A stretch of 64,000 bases of DNA, from positions 22,579-86,578 of the forward strand of contig NZ_PYWX01000049.1 in the NCBI RefSeq assembly GCF_003031675.1, given 5' to 3'. Of the stretch, positions 42,457 through 50,768 are shown in pieces. Position numbers and translations under genes: made by a program. The notes under the pieces are model-generated. The model had not been told where the DNA came from, searched no databases, and saw only the letters and a list, made by a program, of their open reading frames with translations. Every line of letters begins with the position of its first letter. Positions within the stretch are counted from its first letter, which is position 1. Source of the DNA: Pseudomonas palleroniana. GTDB taxonomy: Bacteria > Pseudomonadota > Gammaproteobacteria > Pseudomonadales > Pseudomonadaceae.

Positions 42457-43779
42457 ATGATTCATATCCCCAGAGCGGAATACGCCCGGCGCCGCAAGGC
42501 GCTGATGGCGCAGATGGAACCCAACAGCATCGCGATCCTGCCGGCCGCCGCCGTGGCGATCCGCAACCGTGATGTCGAACACATATACCGCCAGGACAGC
42601 GACTTCCAGTACCTGAGCGGCTTCCCCGAGCCTGAAGCGGTGATTGTGCTGATGCCCGGTCGCCTGCACGGCGAGTACGTGCTGTTCTGCCGCGAGCGCA
42701 ATGCCGAACGCGAATTGTGGGACGGCCTGCGCGCCGGCACCGAAGGCGCAGTGCGTGACTTTGGCGCCGACGACGCCTTTCCCATCACCGATATCGACGA
42801 CATCCTGCCCGGCCTGATCGAAGGCCGCGACCGGGTGTATTCGGCCATGGGCAGCAACGCCGAGTTCGACCGGCACCTGATGGAGTGGATCAACGTGATC
42901 CGCTCCAAAGCGCACCTGGGCGCGCAGCCGCCGAACGAATTTGTTGCCCTGGATCATCTGCTGCACGACATGCGCCTGTATAAATCGGCGGCAGAAGTGA
43001 AGGTGATGCGTGAGGCTGCACGTATCTCCTGTGCGGCCCACGTGAAGGCGATGCAGGCCAGTCGCGCCGGCTTGTATGAGTTCAGCCTGGAAGCCGAGCT
43101 GGATTACGAGTTCCGCAAGGGCGGTGCCAAGATGCCGGCCTATGGCTCCATCGTCGCCGCCGGGCGCAACAGCTGCATCCTGCATTACCAGCGCAATGAC
43201 GCACTGCTCAAGGACGGTGACCTGGTGCTGATCGACGCCGGTTGCGAAATCGACTGCTATGCCAGTGACATCACCCGTACCTGGCCGGTCAATGGCAAGT
43301 TTTCGCCCGAGCAAAAGGCGATCTACGAAATTGTGCTGGCCTCCCAGGAAGCCGCCTTTGCCGAGATCGCGCCGAACAAGCATTGGAACCAGGCCCATGA
43401 GGCGACGGTGCGCGTCATCACTACGGGGCTGGTGGACCTGGGGTTGTTACAGGGCGATGTCGATGAACTGATCGCCAGCGAGGCCTACCGCGCGTTCTAC
43501 ATGCATCGCGCCGGCCATTGGCTGGGCATGGATGTGCACGATGTGGGCGAATACAGGGTGGGCGGTGAATGGCGTGTGCTGGAAGTCGGCATGGCATTGA
43601 CCGTGGAGCCGGGGATTTATATCGCGCCGGACAACCAGAACGTGGCAAAGAAGTGGCGTGGCATTGGCGTACGCATCGAGGACGACGTGGTAGTGACCAA
43701 GCAAGGCTGTGAAATCCTGACCGGCGGCGTGCCCAAGACCGTCGCTGACATCGAAGCGTTGATGGCGGCTGCCCGATGA
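42457..43779 (+). CDS. pepP: Xaa-Pro aminopeptidase
   Basis: The 440-residue M24 metallopeptidase removes N-terminal residues preceding proline. The N-terminal domain has RRKALMAQM; the pita-bread domain has metal ligands in LIDAGCEIDCYASDITRTW (two Asp), the HxxGHxxGMDVHD His, and the C-terminal Glu residues (VEPGIYI, GIRIED-like). It overlaps ubiH by ATGA, matching the pepP-ubiH-ubiI operon of E. coli. Confidence 0.96.
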   Translation: MIHIPRAEYARRRKALMAQMEPNSIAILPAAAVAIRNRDVEHIYRQDSDFQYLSGFPEPEAVIVLMPGRLHGEYVLFCRERNAERELWDGLRAGTEGAVRDFGADDAFPITDIDDILPGLIEGRDRVYSAMGSNAEFDRHLMEWINVIRSKAHLGAQPPNEFVALDHLLHDMRLYKSAAEVKVMREAARISCAAHVKAMQASRAGLYEFSLEAELDYEFRKGGAKMPAYGSIVAAGRNSCILHYQRNDALLKDGDLVLIDAGCEIDCYASDITRTWPVNGKFSPEQKAIYEIVLASQEAAFAEIAPNKHWNQAHEATVRVITTGLVDLGLLQGDVDELIASEAYRAFYMHRAGHWLGMDVHDVGEYRVGGEWRVLEVGMALTVEPGIYIAPDNQNVAKKWRGIGVRIEDDVVVTKQGCEILTGGVPKTVADIEALMAAAR

Positions 43780-44963
43780 GCCGCGTCAACCTGGCGATTA
43801 TCGGTGGCGGCCTGGTAGGTGCCAGCCTGGCGCTGGCCCTGCAGGCCGGGGCCAAGGCACGGGGCTGGAAGATCGTGCTGATCGAGCCGTTCGCCCCCGG
43901 TGACACTTACCAACCCAGCTATGACGCGCGTTCATCGGCGCTGTCGTTTGGTGCCCGGCAGATTTATCAGCGCCTGGGCCTGTGGCAGCAAATCTCCCGT
44001 CGCGCCGAGCCGATCAAGCAGATTCATGTGTCGGATCGTGGCCGTTTCTCCACCGCGCGGTTGTCCGCCTTGGAGGAGGGCGTGCCTGCCCTGGGTTACG
44101 TGGTGGAAAACGCCTGGCTCGGCCAATGCCTGTGGCAAGGTCTGGACAAAGACGTGATCAGCTGGCGCTGCCCGGCGGAAGTGACCCGCCTGGAGCCGCT
44201 GCCCGACGGCTATCGCCTGACGCTTAACGATGAGACCGTGCTGGAATGCGACCTGGCGGTGCTGGCCGACGGTGGTCGCTCCGGTTTGCGCGAGCAACTG
44301 GGCATCGGGGTCAAAACCCGCCCCTACAACCAGAGCGCCTTGATCGCCAATATCACGCCGAGCGAAGCTCACAACGGCGAGGCCTTCGAACGCTTCACCG
44401 ATGAAGGCCCGATGGCCCTGCTGCCGTTGCCGGACAACCGTTGCGCACTGGTCTGGACGCGGCTTGGCATGGACGCCCAGCGCTTGGCCAACCTCGACGA
44501 GCGCAGTTTCCTGAGCGAGCTGCAGGGCGTGTTCGGCTATCGCCTGGGCACCCTCAAGCAAGTCGGTGCCCGTCACCTGTACCCGTTGACGTTGGTGGAG
44601 GCCGAAGAGCAGGTACGTTCGCACCTGGTCATCCTCGGTAATGCCGCCCACAGCCTGCACCCGATCGCCGGGCAAGGGTTCAACCTGTCCCTGCGCGATG
44701 CCAGTGCCCTGGCCGAGGCGTTGTTGGCCGGGCCGGCGATACCGGGTGACCTGGCGACCCTGCAGCGCTATCGCGAGCGCCAGCGCCTGGACCAGAACCT
44801 GACCGTGGGCTTCTCCGACCAGGTCACGCGTTTGTTTGGCAGCGCACAACCGGTAGTGGCCTTGGGCCGCAACCTCGGGCTGCTGGGGCTGGATCTACTG
44901 CCACCGGCCAAACGCTGGTTCGCCCGCCAGGCCATGGGGCTGGGCACGCGTCCCGATGTTTGA
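43776..44963 (+). CDS. ubiH: 2-octaprenyl-6-methoxyphenol hydroxylase
   Basis: The 395-residue FAD monooxygenase of ubiquinone synthesis has the dinucleotide motif IIGGGLVGASLALAL, the DG motif LAVLADGGRSGLRE, and the GD motif ILGNAAHSLHPIAGQGFNLSLRD. In UbiH the usual D of the GD motif is N, as here. It is translationally coupled to pepP. Confidence 0.94.
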   Translation: MSRVNLAIIGGGLVGASLALALQAGAKARGWKIVLIEPFAPGDTYQPSYDARSSALSFGARQIYQRLGLWQQISRRAEPIKQIHVSDRGRFSTARLSALEEGVPALGYVVENAWLGQCLWQGLDKDVISWRCPAEVTRLEPLPDGYRLTLNDETVLECDLAVLADGGRSGLREQLGIGVKTRPYNQSALIANITPSEAHNGEAFERFTDEGPMALLPLPDNRCALVWTRLGMDAQRLANLDERSFLSELQGVFGYRLGTLKQVGARHLYPLTLVEAEEQVRSHLVILGNAAHSLHPIAGQGFNLSLRDASALAEALLAGPAIPGDLATLQRYRERQRLDQNLTVGFSDQVTRLFGSAQPVVALGRNLGLLGLDLLPPAKRWFARQAMGLGTRPDV

Positions 44964-45018
44964 ACCAGTCCACTCCTTTATTCGCGGCCTGTGCCGCACA
45001 CGAGACAAGGCTTAAAGC

Positions 45019-46242
45019 ATGGACATGCGCGCAGATGTGCTGATTGTCGGGGCCGGAATGGTCGGAAGCGCGCTCGCGCTGGCGTTGCAGGGTAGTGGCC
45101 TGCAGGTGCTGTTGCTCGACGGCAGCCCGCTGAGTGTCAAGCCGTTCGACCTTGAGGCGGCCTTCGAGCCTCGCGTGAGCGCCTTGTCGGCCGCCAGCCA
45201 GCGCATTCTCGAGCGACTTGGCGTGTGGGAAGGCATCGTCGAACGGCGTGCCAGCCCCTACGGCGAGATGCAGGTGTGGGATGGCAGCGGTACGGGGCAG
45301 ATCCACTTTTCGGCGGCCAGCGTGCACGCTGACGTACTGGGGCATATCGTCGAGAACCGCGTGGTTCAGGATGCCTTGCTCGACCGGCTGCATGACTGCG
45401 ACCTGGGCCTGTTGGCCAATGCGCGCCTGGAACAGATGCGCCGCTCCGGCGATGACTGGCTGCTGACCCTGGCCGACGGCCGCACGTTGCGTGCGCCGCT
45501 GGTGATCGCCGCCGATGGCGCCAACTCTGCCGTGCGCCGCCTGACCGGCACGCCGACCCGTGAATGGGATTACCTGCATAACGCCATCGTCACTAGCGTG
45601 CGCAGCAGCCAATCGCACCAACGCACGGCGTGGCAGCGATTTACCGATACCGGGCCGCTGGCATTCCTGCCCTTGGTGCGTGATGGGCAGGAGGATTGGT
45701 GTTCGATCGTCTGGTCGACTACTCCGGCTGAGTCTGAACGCCTGATGGCGCTGGATGATGAAGGCTTCTGCCGTGAGCTGGAGCGTGCCTTTGAAGGGCG
45801 TCTCGGCACGGTGGTCAGCGCCGACCCACGGGTCTGCGTGCCGTTGCGCCAGCGTCATGCCAAGCGCTACGTAGCCGAAGGCCTGGCATTGATCGGCGAC
45901 GCGGCCCATGTGATCCACCCGCTGGCGGGGCAGGGCGTGAACCTGGGGTTTCTCGATGCAGCGGTGCTGGCCGAAGTCTTGCTGTCGGCCGCCGAGCGTG
46001 GTGAGCGTCTGGCGGACGTGAAGGTACTGAGTCGTTACGAGCGTCGGCGTATGCCGCATAACCTCGCGCTGATGGCGGCGATGGAAGGGTTTGAGCGGTT
46101 GTTCCAGGCCGACCAGTTGCCGTTGCGCTGGCTGCGTAATGCCGGCTTGAAAATGGTCGATCAGATGCCTGAGGCCAAGGCGGTGTTTGTGCGCCAGGCT
46201 TTGGGATTGAGCGGAGATCTGCCGGAGCTGGCCAGGCCCTGA
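45019..46242 (+). CDS. ubiI: 2-octaprenylphenol (C5) hydroxylase, UbiI/VisC family
   Basis: The 407-residue flavoprotein is paralogous to UbiH: VLIVGAGMVGSALALAL, LVIAADGANSAVRR, and LIGDAAHVIHPLAGQGVNLGFLDA. Members hydroxylate the ubiquinone ring at C5. A second ATG two codons inside (45025) is an alternative start. A 55-bp gap separates it from ubiH. A REP-free 95-bp gap with iron-box-like repeats follows. Confidence 0.92.
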   Translation: MDMRADVLIVGAGMVGSALALALQGSGLQVLLLDGSPLSVKPFDLEAAFEPRVSALSAASQRILERLGVWEGIVERRASPYGEMQVWDGSGTGQIHFSAASVHADVLGHIVENRVVQDALLDRLHDCDLGLLANARLEQMRRSGDDWLLTLADGRTLRAPLVIAADGANSAVRRLTGTPTREWDYLHNAIVTSVRSSQSHQRTAWQRFTDTGPLAFLPLVRDGQEDWCSIVWSTTPAESERLMALDDEGFCRELERAFEGRLGTVVSADPRVCVPLRQRHAKRYVAEGLALIGDAAHVIHPLAGQGVNLGFLDAAVLAEVLLSAAERGERLADVKVLSRYERRRMPHNLALMAAMEGFERLFQADQLPLRWLRNAGLKMVDQMPEAKAVFVRQALGLSGDLPELARP

Positions 46243-46283
46243 GGCCGATGTGCAACATCTGGTAACGCCTCCGCTGAGCGCTA

Positions 46284-46325
46284 CCAAATGTGAGTCCTTA
46301 TCATTTGCCCTCTTTTTGCAAATGA
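46284..46325. promoter_or_regulatory. Candidate Fur-binding region
   Basis: CAAATG or CATTTG recurs at 46285, 46302 (inverted) and 46319, a period of 17 bp. TCATTTGC-N9-GCAAATGA (46301-46325) is a perfect 8-bp inverted repeat, and TGAGTCCTTATCATTTGC resembles Pseudomonas Fur boxes (GCAAATGATAA-type half sites). It ends 12 bp before the iron-binding-protein ATG. Confidence 0.55.
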
Positions 46326-46337
46326 GAGACCGCACCC

Positions 46338-47342
46338 ATGTTGGCACCCAAGCGCCTCCTGACTGCCCTGGCACTCACCCTCATCGGCAGCACCACCGTG
46401 CAGGCCGCCGACGAAGTCGTGGTCTACTCCTCGCGCATCGACGAACTGATCAAGCCGGTGTTCGACGCCTACACCCAGAAGACCGGTGTGCAGGTGAAGT
46501 TCATCACCGACAAGGAAGCTCCGTTGATGCAGCGCATCAAGGCCGAAGGTGAAAATGCCACCGCCGACCTGCTGCTCACCGTCGATGCCGGCAACCTCTG
46601 GCAGGCTGAGCAAATGGGCATCCTGCAACCGTTCACTTCCCCGGTGATCGATAAGAACATTCCCCTGCAATACCGCTCGTCCAAGCACACCTGGACCGGC
46701 TTGAGCCTGCGCGCGCGGACCATCGCCTATTCCACCGACCGGGTAAAACCGGGCGACCTCACCACCTACGAAGCCCTGGCCGACAAACAGTGGGAAGGCC
46801 GCCTGTGCCTGCGCACGGCGAAGAAGGTCTATAACCAGTCGCTGACCGCCACGTTGATCGAAACCCATGGCGCGGCCAAGACCGAAGAAATCGTCAAGGG
46901 CTGGGTCAACAACCTGTCCACCGACGTGTTCTCCGATGACATTGCCGTGCTCGAAGCCATCAACGCCGGGCAGTGCGACGTGGGTATCGTCAACACCTAC
47001 TACTACGGCCGCCTGCATAAGCAGAACCCGAACCTGGCGGTGAAACTGTTCTGGCCGAACCAGGGCGACCGTGGCGTGCATGTGAACTTGTCGGGCATCG
47101 GCCTGACCCGGCACGCACCTCACCCGGAAGCGGCCAAGGCGCTGGTGGAATGGATGACCACGCCCGAAGCTCAGCAGATCTTTGCGGATGTGAACCAGGA
47201 GTTCCCAGCCAACCCGGCGGTGCCACCTTCGGCCGAAGTGGCGACCTGGGGCAAATTCGTGGCGGACACCCTGCCGGTTGAAGTGGCGGGCAAGCGTCAG
47301 GCCGAGGCCATTCGGTTGATGGATCGCGCCGGCTGGAACTGA
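46338..47342 (+). CDS. Fe(III) ABC transporter substrate-binding protein
   Basis: The 334-residue periplasmic protein is of the FbpA/HitA group: signal peptide ending VQAA, then EVVVYSSRIDELIKPVFDAY. The tandem tyrosines INTYYYGRL bind ferric iron in FbpA. It delivers Fe(III) to the permease encoded 90 bp downstream. A REP-derived hairpin separates the two genes. Confidence 0.94.
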   Translation: MLAPKRLLTALALTLIGSTTVQAADEVVVYSSRIDELIKPVFDAYTQKTGVQVKFITDKEAPLMQRIKAEGENATADLLLTVDAGNLWQAEQMGILQPFTSPVIDKNIPLQYRSSKHTWTGLSLRARTIAYSTDRVKPGDLTTYEALADKQWEGRLCLRTAKKVYNQSLTATLIETHGAAKTEEIVKGWVNNLSTDVFSDDIAVLEAINAGQCDVGIVNTYYYGRLHKQNPNLAVKLFWPNQGDRGVHVNLSGIGLTRHAPHPEAAKALVEWMTTPEAQQIFADVNQEFPANPAVPPSAEVATWGKFVADTLPVEVAGKRQAEAIRLMDRAGWN

Positions 47343-47346
47343 ACGG

Positions 47347-47400
47347 CACCGCAGTTGCAAATGTGAGAGGGGGTGCCCCCTCCCACATCGGACTGCGGTG
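47347..47400. repeat. REP-derived hairpin between the iron SBP and permease genes
   Basis: CACCGCAGT/ACTGCGGTG outer arms enclose ATGTGAGAGGGGG/CCCCCTCCCACAT (47361-47388). The inner part is a REP head pair without GCTTGC. It begins four bases after the SBP stop and may stabilise SBP mRNA or reduce readthrough into the permease. Confidence 0.8.
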
Positions 47401-47432
47401 ATGGCATGCAATTTATTGACTGAGCACTGATT

Positions 47433-49049
47433 TTGGCCCACCCCGCCCAACGCCGCTGGTACCTGCCGGTCTTCACCGTAGCGGCGCTGGTGCTGCTACC
47501 GCTGAGCGTGCTGCTGTTGTCCTGGCAAAGCATCGACCCGCAGATCTGGTCTCACCTCTGGGAAACCCAGATGCCACGCCTGCTGGGCAATACCTTGACC
47601 TTGGTGCTGGGCGTGGGTGTTGGCGTGACGCTGCTGGGTGTCAGCCTGGCGTGGTTGACCAGCCTGTGTGAATTCCCCGGACGCCGCTGGCTCGACTGGG
47701 CGCTGATGCTGCCCTTTGCGATTCCCGCCTACGTGCTGGCCTTTGTGTTTGTCGGCCTGCTGGACTTCGCAGGCCCGGTGCAAACGCTGTTGCGTGAGTG
47801 GTTCGGCGCGGGCTTGCGCCTACCACGGGTGCGTTCCACCAGTGGTGTGATTATCGTGCTGGTGCTGGTGTTTTACCCGTATGTCTACCTGCTGGCGCGC
47901 ACCGCGTTTCTCGCCCAAGGCAAAGGCTTGATGGAGGCCGCGCGCGTGTTGGGGCAGTCGCCGTGGCAAGCGTTCTGGCGCGTGGCGTTGCCCATGGCCA
48001 GGCCGGCGATTGGCGCCGGCGTCGCCTTGGCCCTGATGGAGACCCTGGCGGATTTTGGCGCGGTATCGGTGTTCAATTTCGATACCTTCACCACCGCGAT
48101 CTACAAGACCTGGTACGGATTTTTCAGCCTGTCCAGCGCGGCACAGCTTGCCAGCTTGTTGTTGCTGGTCGTCATGTTGGTGCTCTACGGCGAACGGCGC
48201 GCCCGTGGCGCGAGTCGACCGAGCAACGAGCGGCCGCGGGGCAAGGCGCTGTATCAGCTGCACGGGTTCAAGGCTCTGGCGGCCAGCGGCTGGTGCATGC
48301 TGGTGTTCGCCTGCGCGTTTGTGATTCCGATGCTGCAACTGATTGCCTGGTTCTGGCAGCGAGGCCGGTTCGACCTGGATGAGCGCTACGCCGGGCTGAT
48401 TGTTCACACGCTCTACCTGGGGGGCATTGCGGCGCTGATAACGGTCAGCGTGGCGTTGATCCTGGCCTTCGCCAACCGTCTGGCACCGACACGAACGATT
48501 CGCTCCGGCATCAGTCTGGCCAATGTCGGCTATGCCTTGCCGGGCTCGGTACTGGCGGTGTCGATCATGCTCGCGTTCAGTTATCTGGACCGCGAGCTGG
48601 TGGTGCCGCTGTCAGGCTGGTTGGGTGGCGCGGGCAAGCCGCTGTTGCTGGGTAGTTTGTCGGCGTTGGTGTTGGCGTATCTGGTGCGATTCCTGGCGGT
48701 GGCCTACGGGCCGTTGGAAAGCAGCTTGGCGCGAATACGCCCATCGTTGCCGGAAGCGTCGCGCAGTCTTGGCGTCGGTGGCCCGCGACTGTTTTTCAAA
48801 GTGTATCTGCCGTTATTGCTGCCCGGGGCGTTGAGCGCAGCACTGCTGGTGTTCGTGGATGTCCTCAAGGAAATGCCCGCTACCTTGCTGATGCGCCCGT
48901 TCGGCTGGGATACCTTGGCGGTGCGCATCTTTGAAATGACCAGCGAGGGCGAATGGGCACGGGCCTCCTTGCCGGCACTGACGCTGGTACTGGTTGGCCT
49001 TTTGCCGGTGATTGGGCTGATCCGCAGGTCTGCGAGGCAAATCGGTTAG
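47433..49049 (+). CDS. Fe(III) ABC transporter permease (FbpB-like)
   Basis: The 538-residue protein is two fused BPD transporter permease domains, each with an EAA loop: LMEAARVLGQSPWQAFWRVALPMARPAIG and LPEASRSLGVGGPRLFFKVYLPLLLPGAL. About twelve helices are present. No ATG fits; the start is a TTG at 47433 with only weak upstream purines, after an in-frame stop at 47421. The ATPase subunit is not encoded next to it; gcvT follows. Confidence 0.92.
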   Translation: MAHPAQRRWYLPVFTVAALVLLPLSVLLLSWQSIDPQIWSHLWETQMPRLLGNTLTLVLGVGVGVTLLGVSLAWLTSLCEFPGRRWLDWALMLPFAIPAYVLAFVFVGLLDFAGPVQTLLREWFGAGLRLPRVRSTSGVIIVLVLVFYPYVYLLARTAFLAQGKGLMEAARVLGQSPWQAFWRVALPMARPAIGAGVALALMETLADFGAVSVFNFDTFTTAIYKTWYGFFSLSSAAQLASLLLLVVMLVLYGERRARGASRPSNERPRGKALYQLHGFKALAASGWCMLVFACAFVIPMLQLIAWFWQRGRFDLDERYAGLIVHTLYLGGIAALITVSVALILAFANRLAPTRTIRSGISLANVGYALPGSVLAVSIMLAFSYLDRELVVPLSGWLGGAGKPLLLGSLSALVLAYLVRFLAVAYGPLESSLARIRPSLPEASRSLGVGGPRLFFKVYLPLLLPGALSAALLVFVDVLKEMPATLLMRPFGWDTLAVRIFEMTSEGEWARASLPALTLVLVGLLPVIGLIRRSARQIG

Positions 49050-49206
49050 GTGTCAGTACTCCGGCTTGCGGCTACAATGCGCGGCATTCGGTGCGCTTCG
49101 TCTTTCGGAGCGGGTCGCTGGACGTGGCTGCGGGCCTTGTAATTCAAGGCGTTCAGGCGCGAATAGCTGCTCCGCGCACCTTCGCCAAGCCCGGAAGGAG
49201 AAACCC
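49050..49206 (+). promoter_or_regulatory. gcvT leader region
   Basis: A -10-like TACAAT (49072-49077) is followed by about 125 nt of leader with paired elements GGTGCGC/GCGCACC and CCTTG-TAATT-CAAGG. I looked for the tandem glycine riboswitch motifs and did not find them. It ends with the strong Shine-Dalgarno GGAAGGAG. Confidence 0.4.
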
Positions 49207-50289
49207 ATGGGACAGCGTACGCCTCTGTATGACCTGCATCTCGCCCTCGGCGCGAAAATGGTCGATTTTGGCGGTTGGGATATGCCTCTGCATTACGGTT
49301 CGCAAGTTGAAGAACACCACCAGGTGCGACGCGACTGCGGGGTGTTCGATGTATCCCATATGACCGTGATCGATGTCACAGGCCGTCAGGCCAAGGAGTG
49401 GCTTCAGTATTTACTGGCCAATGATGTGGATCGTTTGCACGGCTGCGGCCGTGCGTTGTACAGCGCCATGCTCAACGAGCAGGGCGGGGTGGTCGACGAC
49501 ATGATCGTCTACCGCACCGAAACCGGTTACCGGCTGGTGGTCAATGCCGCCACCCGCGACCAGGACATGGCGTGGATGCAGGCGCAGTTGGGGCATTTTT
49601 CGGTGCAGCTGCAAGAGCGGTCCGAGTTGGCCATGCTGGCTATCCAAGGCCCGCATGCCCGGCACAAAATCGCCGAACTGGTGACCCAGTCCCGCAGCAA
49701 CCTGATCCACCAGCTCAAGCCCTTTGAGGGCCAGGCCGACGGCGACTGGTTTATTGCCCGCACGGGTTATACCGGCGAAGACGGCCTGGAGATTGTCCTG
49801 CCTGCCGATCAGGCTCCGGGCTTTTTCAACGACCTGGTCGGCGCCGGCATTTCACCGATCGGCCTTGGCGCCCGCGATACGTTGCGCCTGGAAGCCGGTA
49901 TGAACCTGTATGGCCAGGATATTCACCAGGACGTTTCACCGCTCGCGGCCAATATGGCGTGGAGCATTGCCTGGGAGCCTGTCGAGCGCAATTTCATCGG
50001 CCGCGCGGCACTGGAGGCGGAAAAAGCCGCAGGTGTGCAGTTCAAATTGGTCGGGCTGGTGCTGGAGGAACGCGGGGTTTTGCGCGCTCATCAAGTGGTT
50101 CGTATCGCCAATGTTGGCGAAGGAGAGATCACCAGTGGTAGTTTCTCTCCTACGCTGAGTAAATCCATTGCCTTGGCGCGTGTACCGACGGCCACCGCCG
50201 ATCGGGCCGAAGTGGAAATCCGCGGCAAGTGGTACCCGGTTCGAGTGGTCAAGCCGACCTTCGTGCGCCATGGCAAAACCTTGATCTAA
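49207..50289 (+). CDS. gcvT: Glycine cleavage system T protein (aminomethyltransferase)
   Basis: The 360-residue protein transfers the methylene group from H-protein-bound aminomethyl to THF. Motifs: MVDFGGWDMPLHY, FDVSHMTV, and GYTGEDGLEIVLP around the folate pocket. The ATG at 49207 has a strong GGAAGGAG. gcvH follows after 53 bp; gcvP is absent from this locus. Confidence 0.96.
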   Translation: MGQRTPLYDLHLALGAKMVDFGGWDMPLHYGSQVEEHHQVRRDCGVFDVSHMTVIDVTGRQAKEWLQYLLANDVDRLHGCGRALYSAMLNEQGGVVDDMIVYRTETGYRLVVNAATRDQDMAWMQAQLGHFSVQLQERSELAMLAIQGPHARHKIAELVTQSRSNLIHQLKPFEGQADGDWFIARTGYTGEDGLEIVLPADQAPGFFNDLVGAGISPIGLGARDTLRLEAGMNLYGQDIHQDVSPLAANMAWSIAWEPVERNFIGRAALEAEKAAGVQFKLVGLVLEERGVLRAHQVVRIANVGEGEITSGSFSPTLSKSIALARVPTATADRAEVEIRGKWYPVRVVKPTFVRHGKTLI

Positions 50290-50342
50290 CCTATTTCCGG
50301 CAGGCCGAAGGCCGCTGACATTTCTTCTTGAGGACACAGACT

Positions 50343-50726
50343 ATGAGCGATATCCCTGCCGAACTGCGTTTTGCCGAAAGCCACGAATGGGCCCGTCTGG
50401 AAGCTGACGGCACGGTGACCGTCGGGATCTCCGACCATGCTCAGGAAGCGCTGGGTGATGTGGTGTTCGTTGAGCTGACGGAAGTCGGCAACGTGTTTGC
50501 CGCAGAGGCCCAGGCGGGGGTGGTTGAGTCGGTGAAAGCGGCTTCGGATATCTACTCGCCGATTGCTGGCGAAGTGATTGCTGTCAACGAAGAGCTGAGT
50601 GCCAGCCCTGAATTGCTGAACTCAGATCCTTACGGCGCGTGGATCTTCAAGCTCAAGCCAAGCAACCCGGCTGACCTGGAAAAACTGCTGGATGCCGCCG
50701 GCTACAAGGCCGCCATCGGCGAGTGA
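50343..50726 (+). CDS. gcvH: Glycine cleavage system H protein
   Basis: The 127-residue lipoyl carrier has its lipoylated Lys in VVESVKAASDIYSP (about residue 63). It shuttles the aminomethyl group between P, T and L proteins. GAGGA precedes the ATG. A perfect 12-bp hairpin follows the stop. Confidence 0.97.
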   Translation: MSDIPAELRFAESHEWARLEADGTVTVGISDHAQEALGDVVFVELTEVGNVFAAEAQAGVVESVKAASDIYSPIAGEVIAVNEELSASPELLNSDPYGAWIFKLKPSNPADLEKLLDAAGYKAAIGE

Positions 50727-50733
50727 TGCTGCC

Positions 50734-50760
50734 GCTGGAGCCGGGCAACCCGGCTCCAGC
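50734..50760. terminator. Bidirectional hairpin between gcvH and the aminotransferase gene
   Basis: GCTGGAGCCGGG-CAA-CCCGGCTCCAGC is a perfect 12-bp stem lying between two convergent stop codons. There is no long T-run on either side (only GGTTTTC on the right), so termination strength is uncertain. Confidence 0.7.
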
Positions 50761-50768
50761 GACGGTTT

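Noticed and set aside
49050..49206. A glycine riboswitch in the gcvT leader
   Set aside because: The leader is long enough and has some pairing, but I could not find the conserved tandem aptamer core motifs.
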